From Planctomycetaceae bacterium (GTDB taxonomy: Bacteria > Planctomycetota > Planctomycetia > Pirellulales > Pirellulaceae): a DNA stretch of 64,000 nucleotides. The position numbers were made by a program, and so were the translations under genes. Location of the stretch: NCBI GenBank assembly GCA_020638995.1, contig JACKHM010000001.1, positions 3,348,001 to 3,412,000 of the forward strand. Direction: 5' to 3'. Below are positions 51,760-61,264 of this stretch, one piece after another; within the stretch, counting starts at the first letter, position 1; each line of letters starts with the position of its first letter. The notes under the pieces were generated by a model. That model was not told the origin of the DNA, searched no databases, and worked only from the letters and a program-made list of their open reading frames with translations.

Positions 51760-54700
51760 ATGAAAACTACACTCACCTTCCTCGCCGCAATTCTGCTCAC
51801 TCCACTTACGGCGTCGCACGCCGCCGACGCGTTCATCGTCGAAGACGGTCAACCGCGAGCCGAAATCGTTATTTCCGATACTCCGACACGCATGCAACGG
51901 GTCGCCGCGCATGAGTTTCGAATGCAGATTGAAAAGATCAGCGGAGCGCGTTTGCCCATCGTCACCGCGCCGAGTGAAAAGCCCGTGAAGATCTTCATCG
52001 GCGCGAGTTCGCAGAATCCGGTGAAGGCGGACGGCCTGAAGGCAGGTGCCTATCGCATCGCCACAGGTTCCGACTGGATGGCGCTCGTCGGCGACGACAG
52101 CGAATTCACGCCGAGGGAACCGTTTGCCAAGAACAACGGCGACATCCCGCGTGCTCAGGCCGAGTGGGAGAAGATCGTCGGCGCGCCGTACGGCATGCCG
52201 TCTCGCGGCTTGTACAAGAACCGTCTCCGATTGCCCGGCGACACGGGTAAACCCGACGGCGCGCCCACAGACCCGAAGGAGACGCTCGAAATTTGGGGCC
52301 TCGACGAGCGCGGCAGCTTCAACGCGGTTTGCGGCTACCTGCGCAAGCTCGGTGCGCGCTGGTACCTGCCGGGTGAAGTTGGCGAAGTGTTGCCGTCGAT
52401 GAGAACAATCCCACTGCGGGAAATCGACGAAACCGTGCAGCCGGATTTTCCACTGCGGCAGTTCAATTTCCGCTTCAGCACCGCAGGTCCTGAGACTTCG
52501 ATGTGGGTCATGCGGCTCGGCCTGCGCAACGACGAGCGACTGCAGATCGCGCACGGCATGGCCACCATGACGAACCATCAGGGAGTGTTCGACGCGCATC
52601 CGGACTGGTTCGCGATCTACGGCGGCAAGACCGACTTCAAGCCCGGCGACTCGAAGTGCCAAGTCTGCTACTCCAACGACGAGCTGTTCAGCGAAACCGT
52701 CCGCTGGGCGCGAACGCTACTCGACACTTATCAGTTTGAAACCGTATCCATTATGCCGCCGGACGGCTACACGGCGATCTGCCAGTGTGAGAAGTGCAAG
52801 GGCAAGGACTCGCCCGAGCGCAATGAGCGCGGACTGCTCAGCGACCACGTGTGGGACTTTGTCAATCGCGTGGCAAAGGAGATCGCCAGGTCGCATCCGC
52901 ACGCGAAAGTGCTGAACTGTGCCTATGGCGTTTACACATTGCCGCCTCTGAACATCGAGAAACTTGAACCGAACGTGCAGGTGTGCATCGTTGGCGGACG
53001 TCGGCCGATCAACAAGGGTGGCGTGAAAGGCGAAGGCGAATCCGCGCCAGAAGTGTTGCGAGCGGCATGGGCGAAGAAGACCGACAATCCGCTGCTGATC
53101 TTCGAAAACTATCCCTTCACCAGTCGCGGCTGGTATCTGCCCAGCTTCTCCGCACACGCGCTCGGCGACAGTGTGAACGCGACCAAGAGCGTCTCGGCCG
53201 GCGAGGACATCTGGCTCAGCGTGGCCCAGGATTTTGCCACGAAAGACATCGGCTTCAATCACTTCCTGGTCTATTTCACCGCCCGCATGTACTGGGGTGG
53301 CCGGGACGCGGATGTGGACGCGCTGCTGCGCGAATACTGCCGGCTCTTCTACGGCCCTGCCGAGCAGGAGATGCTCGCCTTCTTCGACTACTGCGAAGCG
53401 AACTGGCACTTGATGGACGCGGACAAGGCGATGGCCGATGAAGCACTCGCGCTGTTCGACGCTGCAAAAGCGAAGGCCAGCGCCGCCAGCGTTTATGGCA
53501 AACGCATCGCCCTGATCGACGACTACCTAAAAGGTTTGCGCATGAAGACCGAGCAACTCGGCCAGAAACGCGGCCCCGTGCCCACGGTGCGGCTCGTCGG
53601 TGATGCACATGATATCGTCATTGACGGTAAACTTGACGATGAGTACTGGCGGACGTGCCCCGTCGCTGCCACGGGAAAATTCCGCGAGTTGCAAACCGGC
53701 CGCACGCCGACGTACGGCACCTCGTTCAAAGCCGGCTGGCAGGGCAGCAATCTGTACTTCGCGATTCGTTGCGACGAGCATCCCGGCGAGAAACCCGTCT
53801 CCGCCTCGACACGCGATGACGACCAGGCCATCTGGCACGGGGACGTGATCGAAATCGAACTGGCCACGGAAACGCACTCGTATTATCAGATTGCCATCAG
53901 CCCCGCCGGTCACCTCGTCGATCTGGATCGTGGGGCGGCCAAAGGGCAATGGTTCGGCTGGGACTCGAAGGCCGAAGTCGCCACGCACATTGCCGACGAC
54001 CACTGGACCGTCGAGATTCGCTTCCCGGTCACCGCCGACGAAAACGATCCGTTGAATCAGGTCATCGGCCGTCATCCCACGCAAAGCCTGCCGTGGCATA
54101 TCAACCTCTGCCGCCAGCGTATCCGCGAGGACGGCCAGGAACTGAGCGCCCTCTCACCGACGGGCACCAGCGGCTTCCACGTGCCGATGAAATTCGCGCA
54201 TTTTTATGATGGCCGCTCACATCAGTTCGAGGCCGATCCCAGCGTCACCGACTTTGTCATTGGTTTCCAGAATGCCACGCAGCGGCGCAAAACAGACGGC
54301 TTCCTCGCCCTCGCCGAGTTGGAAAAGATCACCGATCTGCAAAAGGCCGCCGCGCTGGAACAGGCCGCGCTGCTCGACAAAGCAAACGCCGAGGCCGTCA
54401 TCGAGCGCATACCCGTCGACGCCGTGAAGAAGACCGCACAGATGCAGAATCTCCTCGCCCGCGGCAAAGCACCGGAAGTGATCACGCAATTCGCCGATGA
54501 AGATTTGACGCAATGGCCCTTTTGGAAACGCGGCGACGGTTACCACATGCGCGGGCGAGCCTATTACATCGCCAAGGATGGTGCCAAAGCCGAAGCCGAT
54601 CTCACCAAAGCGTTACCGTGGATCAGCGACCCCCGCATCCGCGATTCCCTATTGCTGACGCTCGCCCAAAACCGCGAACGCAACCTCGGCGACGACGACC

Positions 54701-54930
54701 GGGCATTGGCAGCCTTCAACGCCATCGTCGCCGGTCGTGAGCGCATCGGCAGTGCAGACGAATACGGCGCGTTGCAGGGCATCGCCCGAATCCAAACCCG
54801 CCGCGGTCAATATGACGAAGCTCTACGCACCCTGAATCGAGCCAACCCCGACAAGCTCCAAGGTACGTGGCGGGAAAACATCCTCAAATCGATCGAAGCG
54901 GTGAAAAGAGCATCTCGCGGAACGATGTGA
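51760..54930 (+). CDS. secreted DUF4838 protein with a CBM9-like domain
   Basis: A 1,056-residue exported protein with a signal peptide (LTFLAAILLTPLTASHAAD). An alpha-glucuronidase N-terminal-like domain (about 25-125, RVAAHEFRMQIEKISGARLP) leads into a DUF4838 barrel (about 235-510, WFAIYGGKTDF, CEKCKGKD, NPLLIFENYPF). A CBM9-like domain spans about 630-820 (DIVIDGKLDDEYW, LYFAIRCDEHPGE, WHGDVIEIEL). Helical repeats resembling TPRs end the protein (about 905-1050, YDEALRTLNRANPDKLQG). It is probably a glycoside hydrolase-like enzyme of polysaccharide breakdown. The ATG at 51760 follows GAGAAGCGAG. Codon use here is clearly more GC-rich at third positions than in the genes left of the mobile-element nest. 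Confidence 0.85.
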   Translation: MKTTLTFLAAILLTPLTASHAADAFIVEDGQPRAEIVISDTPTRMQRVAAHEFRMQIEKISGARLPIVTAPSEKPVKIFIGASSQNPVKADGLKAGAYRIATGSDWMALVGDDSEFTPREPFAKNNGDIPRAQAEWEKIVGAPYGMPSRGLYKNRLRLPGDTGKPDGAPTDPKETLEIWGLDERGSFNAVCGYLRKLGARWYLPGEVGEVLPSMRTIPLREIDETVQPDFPLRQFNFRFSTAGPETSMWVMRLGLRNDERLQIAHGMATMTNHQGVFDAHPDWFAIYGGKTDFKPGDSKCQVCYSNDELFSETVRWARTLLDTYQFETVSIMPPDGYTAICQCEKCKGKDSPERNERGLLSDHVWDFVNRVAKEIARSHPHAKVLNCAYGVYTLPPLNIEKLEPNVQVCIVGGRRPINKGGVKGEGESAPEVLRAAWAKKTDNPLLIFENYPFTSRGWYLPSFSAHALGDSVNATKSVSAGEDIWLSVAQDFATKDIGFNHFLVYFTARMYWGGRDADVDALLREYCRLFYGPAEQEMLAFFDYCEANWHLMDADKAMADEALALFDAAKAKASAASVYGKRIALIDDYLKGLRMKTEQLGQKRGPVPTVRLVGDAHDIVIDGKLDDEYWRTCPVAATGKFRELQTGRTPTYGTSFKAGWQGSNLYFAIRCDEHPGEKPVSASTRDDDQAIWHGDVIEIELATETHSYYQIAISPAGHLVDLDRGAAKGQWFGWDSKAEVATHIADDHWTVEIRFPVTADENDPLNQVIGRHPTQSLPWHINLCRQRIREDGQELSALSPTGTSGFHVPMKFAHFYDGRSHQFEADPSVTDFVIGFQNATQRRKTDGFLALAELEKITDLQKAAALEQAALLDKANAEAVIERIPVDAVKKTAQMQNLLARGKAPEVITQFADEDLTQWPFWKRGDGYHMRGRAYYIAKDGAKAEADLTKALPWISDPRIRDSLLLTLAQNRERNLGDDDRALAAFNAIVAGRERIGSADEYGALQGIARIQTRRGQYDEALRTLNRANPDKLQGTWRENILKSIEAVKRASRGTM

Positions 54931-55031
54931 ATGAGACATGAAGAGCGCGGATGCCGACACTATTTTTGAAAGCGGCTGACAGGTAAAATGGAACCGTCGA
55001 TCACGTAAACCTTTTTTGTGGAGTTGTCTTC

Positions 55032-55253
55032 ATGACCAATTCCGTCCTTGGCACGATCGACGGAGACATCGTCCGTCTCGACAAACGTCCGCCCCTTCCG
55101 TCGGGTTGTCGCGTGGAGTTGACAATCCAGCCGCTTGATTCGTCGAAGCGATCCCGCGCCAAGGTCGGCGAAACGATCGGTCCAGCGTTCGAAGTGCCGG
55201 ATGAAGCATTAGCGCCGCTCACCGACGACGAATTGCGGGATTGGGGACTGTAA
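55032..55253 (+). CDS. antitoxin-like protein of a VapBC-type pair
   Basis: A 73-residue protein starting SVLGTIDGDIVRLDKRPPLPSGCRVELTI, a small beta strand-rich N-terminus like the AbrB/DUF2281-type antitoxins, followed by an acidic tail (DEALAPLTDDELRDWGL) of the kind that wraps a PIN toxin. The PIN gene starts 12 bases before its stop, so the two are translationally coupled. It should neutralise the toxin and bind its own promoter. Confidence 0.8.
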   Translation: MTNSVLGTIDGDIVRLDKRPPLPSGCRVELTIQPLDSSKRSRAKVGETIGPAFEVPDEALAPLTDDELRDWGL

Positions 55254-55636
55254 AGCTGTTGCTCGACACCTGTGCTTTTTTGTGGTTGGCAACAGCCCCT
55301 GCGCGACTATCAAAATCGGCGGCTGACGCAATCAACGACGAAGCGAACGAGCGGTTTCTCAGTGATGTCACCCTTTGGGAAATCAGCCTTAAACACTTCG
55401 TCGGCAAGCTGCGACTACCGGAACCACCACGCGACTGGATTCCGAAACAGACGGCGTTCTTCAATCTTCAACCGCTCGGGATCGACGCGGAAGCGATCTT
55501 TCGATCCGGCGAATTGCCTGACGTACATCGCGATCCGTTCGATCGGAATCTGGCGGCTCAAGCGATTGGCGGATCGTTTCAATTTGTCACCGTGGACAAG
55601 ATCTTTGATGACCTCGGCGTGGATCTGATCTGGTAG
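55241..55636 (+). CDS. PIN-domain toxin of a VapBC-type pair
   Basis: A 131-residue PIN-domain ribonuclease. The metal-binding acidic residues are seen in KLLLDTCAFLWL (Asp), SDVTLWEISLK (Glu), HRDPFDRNLAAQA (Asp) and FVTVDKIFDD (Asp). The order and spacing fit the PIN type common with short antitoxins (toxin cleaves RNA). Translation begins at TTG 55241, overlapping the antitoxin end. It lies next to a methyltransferase-HNH pair, a common arrangement in defence islands. Confidence 0.87.
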   Translation: MGTVKLLLDTCAFLWLATAPARLSKSAADAINDEANERFLSDVTLWEISLKHFVGKLRLPEPPRDWIPKQTAFFNLQPLGIDAEAIFRSGELPDVHRDPFDRNLAAQAIGGSFQFVTVDKIFDDLGVDLIW

Positions 55637-55701
55637 CGGGGCAATACAGAATTTGAAGTGGGCGTATGAATGACGGCGCTTCTGGCTTTGGAGGCTCCAA
55701 A

Positions 55702-56310
55702 TCAGTAAACGTCCGGCAACTCCCCGCGGGACTTCCTTGCTAAGGCACTTTCGCGAATGCCGTCAAGTCGCGAGTTATCTGGAGCTTGCTTCTTGTCCAG
55801 GTTCGGAAGATCCTCAGGATATTTCATCCATTCGTTGTAAGCTTCGGTGTTACCGGTGGAAATCAATGCGCGCCACGTTTCGAGCCATCGTTTGCGATAA
55901 GCGTTCATTGGTGGATCGTCAAGTCGCAACAACTCGATGAGCAGTTCACCCATTGTATTCAGTGCTTCAATCGTTCCGTCCTGCAAAACCGCGACACATG
56001 CACCGAATGCGATTTCGCATGGATTCGGGACTTTAAGGTCGCTCTTCACCGAATTACATGAGGCGCAAACATAGAGCAAATTATCGTACTCACAGGCGAG
56101 ATCCGGCGAGATCGCCTGGGGAACAAAATGGTCAATGTGGAATGATGCTTGAAGACGGCACCATTGCTCACGCTGCAGGCAAAAGACACACCGATAGTCA
56201 AACTCGTCTCGCAGCCACTCACGGTACGGCTCGTAAGTAGAATAGCCGGCCGGACCATGCCTTCGTACATGAATTGAGGTGGGATAGTCGAATGCCGTAA
56301 TCGTGATCAT
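55702..56310 (-). CDS. HNH endonuclease overlapping the DNA methyltransferase
   Basis: A 202-residue HNH nuclease. Zinc-knuckle cysteines are at CVFC (41-44) and CASC (82-85), and the catalytic block is FHIDHFVPQ (58-65) with Asn in YDNLLYVC. The N-terminal YDYPTSIHVRR-like text (FDYPTSIHVRRHG) is a segment I do not place. Its start overlaps the stop of the methyltransferase gene as ATGA, so the two are co-expressed. It may be the restriction partner of the methyltransferase. The two proteins do not match any classical type I, II or III pair I can name. Confidence 0.85.
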   Translation of the reverse strand: MITITAFDYPTSIHVRRHGPAGYSTYEPYREWLRDEFDYRCVFCLQREQWCRLQASFHIDHFVPQAISPDLACEYDNLLYVCASCNSVKSDLKVPNPCEIAFGACVAVLQDGTIEALNTMGELLIELLRLDDPPMNAYRKRWLETWRALISTGNTEAYNEWMKYPEDLPNLDKKQAPDNSRLDGIRESALARKSRGELPDVY

Positions 56311-59021
56311 CAGATTTCTTCGACCACCTCGCGATGCAGCGCATCAAGTTCTGCCTGTGGCAGCGGAGCGACTAGGTTTCGCCGGGACGTCGCAAGCGAC
56401 TGTAGACGTTTCAACTCCGCCGTCTCGGCTGTGGAGATTGTCCGATCCACTTTCTTCTCGATCAGTTTGGCACGCCGACGGTTTGTCTTTGGCCAATCCT
56501 CAGTGATGGCGAGATAGTCGGCCAACGAAATAGAATCGGTAAAGTGTTCAGGAAAGTAGCGTTCAAATTTGAACGGAACGCCGTGGCGCTCCCATCCAGC
56601 GAAGTAATCCAGCAACTGTCTTTCAAGTTCCTTGGGAAGGTCGTAGAGCTTTAGGACTTCGCAATCAACTCGAAGAAGGAGCACTCTTGCTTTCTTGGTG
56701 TCAATCGGTGACTTCAGAACGGCATCGTCATGATTGCGAACAAATGTTAGATATGCAGTGACCGCATCCACGACTCGACGAATCTTAGCTTTGCTGAGAC
56801 TCGGAACTGGCATCTGCCGCATCATGCCGGCATCATTGTGGCGTTTGCCTGCCATGTCATACGCGAATGCGTTGGCAATTGGAGAATTGCAAAGAGCCCA
56901 GAAAAGCTCAAGCGGTTGATTGTCCTGCTCGTTCGCTCGGACAACGTTAAACCGTCGGGTTACAGGATGCCCGCTATAGTCAAGTAGGGCCTTGATGCGC
57001 CACGGGCCACGACTTACCCGAGCTTCATTAAAAATGATTTGGGGAATCCCGACAGTCGTACCGTAACTCTCTCGCAGAATCAAAGATCGATCGAGACTCA
57101 TCCATTTTGTCGAGGGCAACGTGTGAAGAAGTAATCTTGGATCGAATCGAACGAACCCGCTGACCGATCCAACAAATCGTTGATCGGAAATCGTTACGGC
57201 GTTAGGCGGCAAATCTTTCCCTTTGTACTGCATGCCCTGACCGATCTCGGCGATTTGACCAAAGCACATCGACTGCGGGCATTCCGCCCAAATCTGCTTT
57301 AGGTCGGCAAGCTGAAACTGATACTGGTCTGTTTGGAATTCGCTCGACTGGACGACAGAATCCCAAGTGACAGAATACTCAGAGGCAAACTTCGCCATGT
57401 CGCGTTCTCGCACACGACGATACCGGACTGGATTATTTTGGTTCGCACCAGGGCGGCGTTTTCTAGCCGTCAACACGGCTGACTCAGAATCTGAAAACGT
57501 AAAAACTTTGTCGGGGAACAAGCAGATCTCTTGCAGGTCAAAGTCTGTCGTGAGCAGCTTTCTTACGTTGGTTGCATTTTGGTGCGTCAAGAATCCCTGC
57601 GGAACAACAAGCCCGACGACCGCTCCTTCCGGCAGCGCTGGCAGAGTGCGATGCAACATTTCTGCGGTCTTGTTGATGTGCGTCAATTCGACACGCTTTG
57701 CGCTGTACCAGTCTTTCTCCTGCGTCTTGAAGTTCTCAAAAGGTGGATTGGCCAGGAGAATTGTGGCCTCACTTGCCATCGTTTCCAAAGTGTCGCCGAT
57801 AAACATGTCACCGGGGCGCAGATCCCAACCGTTGGGGTTGGGAATGTCAGTCAGGCTTAGCGACAGACGTGCAATCTCCAAGGCGAAGTCGTCGATCTCG
57901 CAACCATGCAGTCGTTTGCGAAGATAACTTCTTCGTTTCTGCGGTATCTGGCCGTCCGGATGGAGTTCTGTCAGCAATCGCATCACTGAAACCAGAAACG
58001 CAGCGTGGCCACAGGCGGGTTCGAATACATTACGTGCTTGAAGGTCGATGTCCTGAATCCAGGGAGTCAATTGACCGAGGATATAGTCCACGAGATACGA
58101 TGGTGTGCTGTGAGTGCCAAGAGCTTGCCGTGTCGCTTTTGAGATCAAGGCGTTCTCGTAGACGTGAGCAAGACTTTCCGTTGTCGCGAGTTCCAGACTG
58201 CTGAATGCCGCGATTCGGCCAGCAACTTCCGTTAGTGCTTCTCCGCGATCTTTGCCGCCCACAGCAATGTTTTGTGCTCCGCAGTGCTCGCCAACGGAAT
58301 CCAGCACTTCTTCGACATTCGTAAGGCTGACGTCGCCGAAGCGGGCAACATTCTTGTCACCTAGAATCTTTGCCGCCACCAGCCAAAAGACGGACTTCAG
58401 GAGCCACGCGCCCTGACGGTCACTCAACGTGTCCCAACGCAATATCTCCTTCAGCGTTTGAACGTTGTTGACAATCAGATCCTGCAGACGCTCACCAATC
58501 TGGTTTTCCACCAGAGGCATCAGTCCCAGATCAACGAAGGTTCGTTGATATTGAACGTCAAAACGCGCCCACGTCTTTGCGCGGTATATCGCGTCCGGCG
58601 CGAAGTCGTCTCGGTGCCGCACGAAGAAGCCTGGAACGTTGTCAGGCGGAATCACGGCCCCGATTTGTCGCGGTGATTCTCCCTGTTGCCACCATTCTAG
58701 ACCGTTCGGCCTCACGACAAAGACGACCGGGGCCGCGATCGAACGAAGCGATGCGACATGCACTGACGATCGCTCGGCACCTTCGACAATCGCAATACAA
58801 GCCGTCCGAGCGTCGAATGGCTTGTGGGCGAACGCAACGACTGCTGGCATACCAGGAGAGTCTCCGGACACGTTTTCGCGCAGCAGCAACGACCGATAAC
58901 CGCACGCCAGCACCTCTTGCCGCACCGCGGATATTCGCAAAGGTTTTTCAGAATCCTGTCTGCCTTGACTCACATTAAGTCTCTTGCGATTCACCCAACA
59001 TCCACGGGAAGGGTAACACAA
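56310..59021 (-). CDS. N6-adenine DNA methyltransferase (type I/IIG-like)
   Basis: A protein of up to 903 residues. A helical N-terminal domain (about 150-300) precedes THSTPSYLVDYIL (about 303-315). Motif I follows as VFEPACGHAAFLVSVM (332 onward), then GCEIDDFALEIAR. The catalytic motif is NPPF (425-428), and FKTQEKDWYSAKR and LPEGAVVGLVVPQGFL come after. The C-terminal part (about 540-760) reads as a target-recognition region. It should transfer a methyl group from SAM to adenine N6 in a specific DNA sequence. The start is uncertain: GTG at 59021 gives the longest frame, while GTG at 58973 has AAGAGA upstream. The HNH gene overlaps its end. Confidence 0.87.
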   Translation of the reverse strand: MCYPSRGCWVNRKRLNVSQGRQDSEKPLRISAVRQEVLACGYRSLLLRENVSGDSPGMPAVVAFAHKPFDARTACIAIVEGAERSSVHVASLRSIAAPVVFVVRPNGLEWWQQGESPRQIGAVIPPDNVPGFFVRHRDDFAPDAIYRAKTWARFDVQYQRTFVDLGLMPLVENQIGERLQDLIVNNVQTLKEILRWDTLSDRQGAWLLKSVFWLVAAKILGDKNVARFGDVSLTNVEEVLDSVGEHCGAQNIAVGGKDRGEALTEVAGRIAAFSSLELATTESLAHVYENALISKATRQALGTHSTPSYLVDYILGQLTPWIQDIDLQARNVFEPACGHAAFLVSVMRLLTELHPDGQIPQKRRSYLRKRLHGCEIDDFALEIARLSLSLTDIPNPNGWDLRPGDMFIGDTLETMASEATILLANPPFENFKTQEKDWYSAKRVELTHINKTAEMLHRTLPALPEGAVVGLVVPQGFLTHQNATNVRKLLTTDFDLQEICLFPDKVFTFSDSESAVLTARKRRPGANQNNPVRYRRVRERDMAKFASEYSVTWDSVVQSSEFQTDQYQFQLADLKQIWAECPQSMCFGQIAEIGQGMQYKGKDLPPNAVTISDQRFVGSVSGFVRFDPRLLLHTLPSTKWMSLDRSLILRESYGTTVGIPQIIFNEARVSRGPWRIKALLDYSGHPVTRRFNVVRANEQDNQPLELFWALCNSPIANAFAYDMAGKRHNDAGMMRQMPVPSLSKAKIRRVVDAVTAYLTFVRNHDDAVLKSPIDTKKARVLLLRVDCEVLKLYDLPKELERQLLDYFAGWERHGVPFKFERYFPEHFTDSISLADYLAITEDWPKTNRRRAKLIEKKVDRTISTAETAELKRLQSLATSRRNLVAPLPQAELDALHREVVEEI

Positions 59022-59372
59022 CGGAACAACTTTTCCGAGATGACTTCGCAGTTGGTCTCTTCAAAGCTCTTGCATATCTGAGCTGGGGGACAGACTTAAG
59101 CCGCCTCCTTCCCGATCGCGAGAAGAGCCGCGAAAGCCTGCGCTCCAGCGGCGAACTGGCACTGTCCGACCAGTTTAACTGTCCAAACTGTCCTTGAAAC
59201 GATACCAGGGCCAGTTGGACGGTGGTATCATGGGGCCACGATCCAATGGCGTGGCGCGTTGTGACTGCGGCGATTATGCCGGGACCGCATTGTCGCATTC
59301 GACCAAGGCCCAGTGATCAAGTAATGAAGCGAGCGAGTGATGAAGTGATCAAGTAAAAAGGACACGTCCACC
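59022..59372. other. control region upstream of the sulfatase gene, with short repeats
   Basis: About 350 bases hold no gene. They contain three copies of ACTGTCC (59161-59167, 59178-59184, 59187-59193), an inverted repeat GATACCA...TGGTATC (59201-59229), and two copies of AGTGATCAAGTAA (59312-59324, 59344-59356) right before the sulfatase start. These could be regulator sites; no consensus promoter can be claimed. Confidence 0.5.
59201..59229. promoter_or_regulatory. possible operator: inverted repeat GATACCA / TGGTATC
   Basis: GATACCA at 59201-59207 and TGGTATC at 59223-59229 are perfect inverse copies separated by 15 bases. Three direct copies of ACTGTCC lie just upstream. Chance occurrence cannot be excluded. 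Confidence 0.35.
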
Positions 59373-60923
59373 ATGAGAATTCTCTTGCAAGTCGTCACGG
59401 TGCTTGTGCTGCTGAGCGGTGGGTCGCTGGCAGCGAAGAGTCCGAACATTCTTTTCATTTATACCGACGATCACTCCTATCGTACCGTGTCTTGCTACGA
59501 GCAGGCCGAATCGTGGGCGCGGACGCCGAATATCGATCGGCTCGCGGCGCGGGGCGTGCGGTTCACCCACGCCTATATCGGCACGTGGTGCATGCCGTCG
59601 CGCGTGGCCATGCTTACGGGCCATCATCAGCACGGCGCGCAAACCATGCGCATGGAAGGCCAGTACCCGGGCAGCGAGTACGATCCCGCGCAATGTCCCT
59701 TCTGGCCGGCAGTCTTCCGGCAACATGGCTACCACACCGCACACATCGGCAAATGGCACTCGGGCCGCGACTCGGGCTTCGGTCGCGACTGGGATTATCA
59801 GATCGTCTGGAACCGGCCGAAATATCCCGCCAACGCGCCGAACTATTACTACGACCAGTTGCTGGAGATCAACGGCGGCGAGCCGAAAGTGGTACCCGGT
59901 TATTCGACGGACAACTACACGCGATGGGCCGTCGACTATATTCAGGGCCAGCATCGCGATTCCGACAAGCCGTGGTATCTGTGGCTGTGCTATGGCGGCG
60001 TTCACGCTCCCTACCTGCCCGCCGAGCGGCACTTGCAGGACTACGCCGGCAAAACCGTCGCCACGCCGGCCGACATCTATCCGCCTCGGCTCGGCAAGCC
60101 CGGCTACATGCAAAAGATTGCCGCGTGGGAGAAGGGAACGGATGGCGAGCCGGTGCTCAGCGACAAGGCGATCGGCAGCGAGGTGGGCGACGACTTCGAA
60201 CGCGACCGAGGCCGCAGCCTCTCGCAATGGTCGCGGCAATACCATCAAGCGGTGCGGGCGCTGGATGAAGGAATCGGCCGGGTGTTGGCGGCGCTCGAGC
60301 AGTCCGGCCAGCTTGAAAACACCCTCGTCGTGCTGACGGCCGATCAAGGCTACGCTTGGGGACAACACGGGTTCCGCGCCAAGCTGGCACCGTACGACGC
60401 CAACATCCGCTCGCCGCTGATCATCTCGATGCCCGGCACGCTGCCCGAAGGCAAGGTCTGTCGCACACCGGTGGGCGGGACGGATTTGCCGCCCACCTTT
60501 TTTCGCTTCGCCGGTCTGGAACTGCCGTGGGCCATGCACGGACATGACCTCACGCCGCTGTTGAAGGACCCTGACGCCGATTGGCCACACACGACCATGA
60601 CGACCTTCACGGCGGACAAGTTCGGTGCCAACTGCGACACCGTCCCCGCGCCTCCCGGCAACCGGCACAAGAGCGGCGTTCCCTGGTACGTCATGATCGC
60701 CGAAGGCCGGTACAAGTACATTCGCACGTTGGAAGCAAACGAACCGGAAGAGCTGTACGACCTGCTGGCCGACCCCGAGGAACTGACGAACCTCGCCTTC
60801 GATCCGCGGCATTCCGCCACCGTCAAGAAACTGCGCACCGCCGCGATCGCGGAACTGAAACGAACCGGAGCAAAGATGGTCGATTCGCTGCCTCCCGTTG
60901 CGAATGCGTTGGCAAGTGAATGA
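59373..60923 (+). CDS. secreted sulfatase (type I, formylglycine-dependent)
   Basis: A 516-residue exported sulfatase with a signal peptide (ILLQVVTVLVLLSGGSLAAK). The metal-binding aspartates lie in FIYTDDHSY, and the formylglycine site is CMPSRVAMLTG (Cys as in anaerobe-type and most planctomycete enzymes, converted by a separate maturase). The lysine and histidine of HTAHIGKWHSG are present, as is VVLTADQGYAWGQHGF with the second metal-binding Asp. The enzyme removes sulfate esters from polysaccharides or other sulfated compounds. A second, truncated sulfatase gene follows 57 bases downstream. Confidence 0.94.
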   Translation: MRILLQVVTVLVLLSGGSLAAKSPNILFIYTDDHSYRTVSCYEQAESWARTPNIDRLAARGVRFTHAYIGTWCMPSRVAMLTGHHQHGAQTMRMEGQYPGSEYDPAQCPFWPAVFRQHGYHTAHIGKWHSGRDSGFGRDWDYQIVWNRPKYPANAPNYYYDQLLEINGGEPKVVPGYSTDNYTRWAVDYIQGQHRDSDKPWYLWLCYGGVHAPYLPAERHLQDYAGKTVATPADIYPPRLGKPGYMQKIAAWEKGTDGEPVLSDKAIGSEVGDDFERDRGRSLSQWSRQYHQAVRALDEGIGRVLAALEQSGQLENTLVVLTADQGYAWGQHGFRAKLAPYDANIRSPLIISMPGTLPEGKVCRTPVGGTDLPPTFFRFAGLELPWAMHGHDLTPLLKDPDADWPHTTMTTFTADKFGANCDTVPAPPGNRHKSGVPWYVMIAEGRYKYIRTLEANEPEELYDLLADPEELTNLAFDPRHSATVKKLRTAAIAELKRTGAKMVDSLPPVANALASE

Positions 60924-60979
60924 AGGCTATCGCCATAATCCAGCACGCTGTTCAATTCAAAGACAAAAGGAATCATCTG

Positions 60980-61183
60980 ATGGCCCAACATCCATATCGC
61001 GTGACTGCCGCTGGCGCAGCGGCTTTGGCCGTGTTTGTCTGCTTATTGAGCTTCGGTCAATCAGCGTCCTTGGCAGCGGTCCCGCAGCGTCCCAATATCG
61101 TGCTGATCTTTGCCGACGATAAGTGTGATGCAAGTGGAGCGATCACTGCCAAAGGCACCGAAATCCCAGGAAGAACAGCCTGA
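60980..61183 (+). pseudogene. 5' stump of a second sulfatase gene
   Basis: From the ATG at 60980 the frame gives a signal peptide (AALAVFVCLLSFGQSASLAAV) and the sulfatase start RPNIVLIFADDK, the first metal-binding motif. At about 61124 the family text ends and the frame runs to a stop in unrelated sequence. The whole catalytic region is missing, so this is a deleted duplicate of the upstream sulfatase type. Confidence 0.8.
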
Positions 61184-61264
61184 ACGCCACATGTTCAAAT
61201 CACCTTGAATTGGCGGGGATTCATTTGAATTTAGGGCGATTAACTACACTTTGCTACAGCAATG

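Noticed and set aside
51538..54099. Several antisense open frames under the DUF4838 gene
   Set aside because: All are mirror frames of GC-rich codons in a gene with clear domains.
59349..60812. Open frame of about 490 codons antisense to the sulfatase
   Set aside because: The sulfatase has all catalytic motifs; the antisense frame has none.
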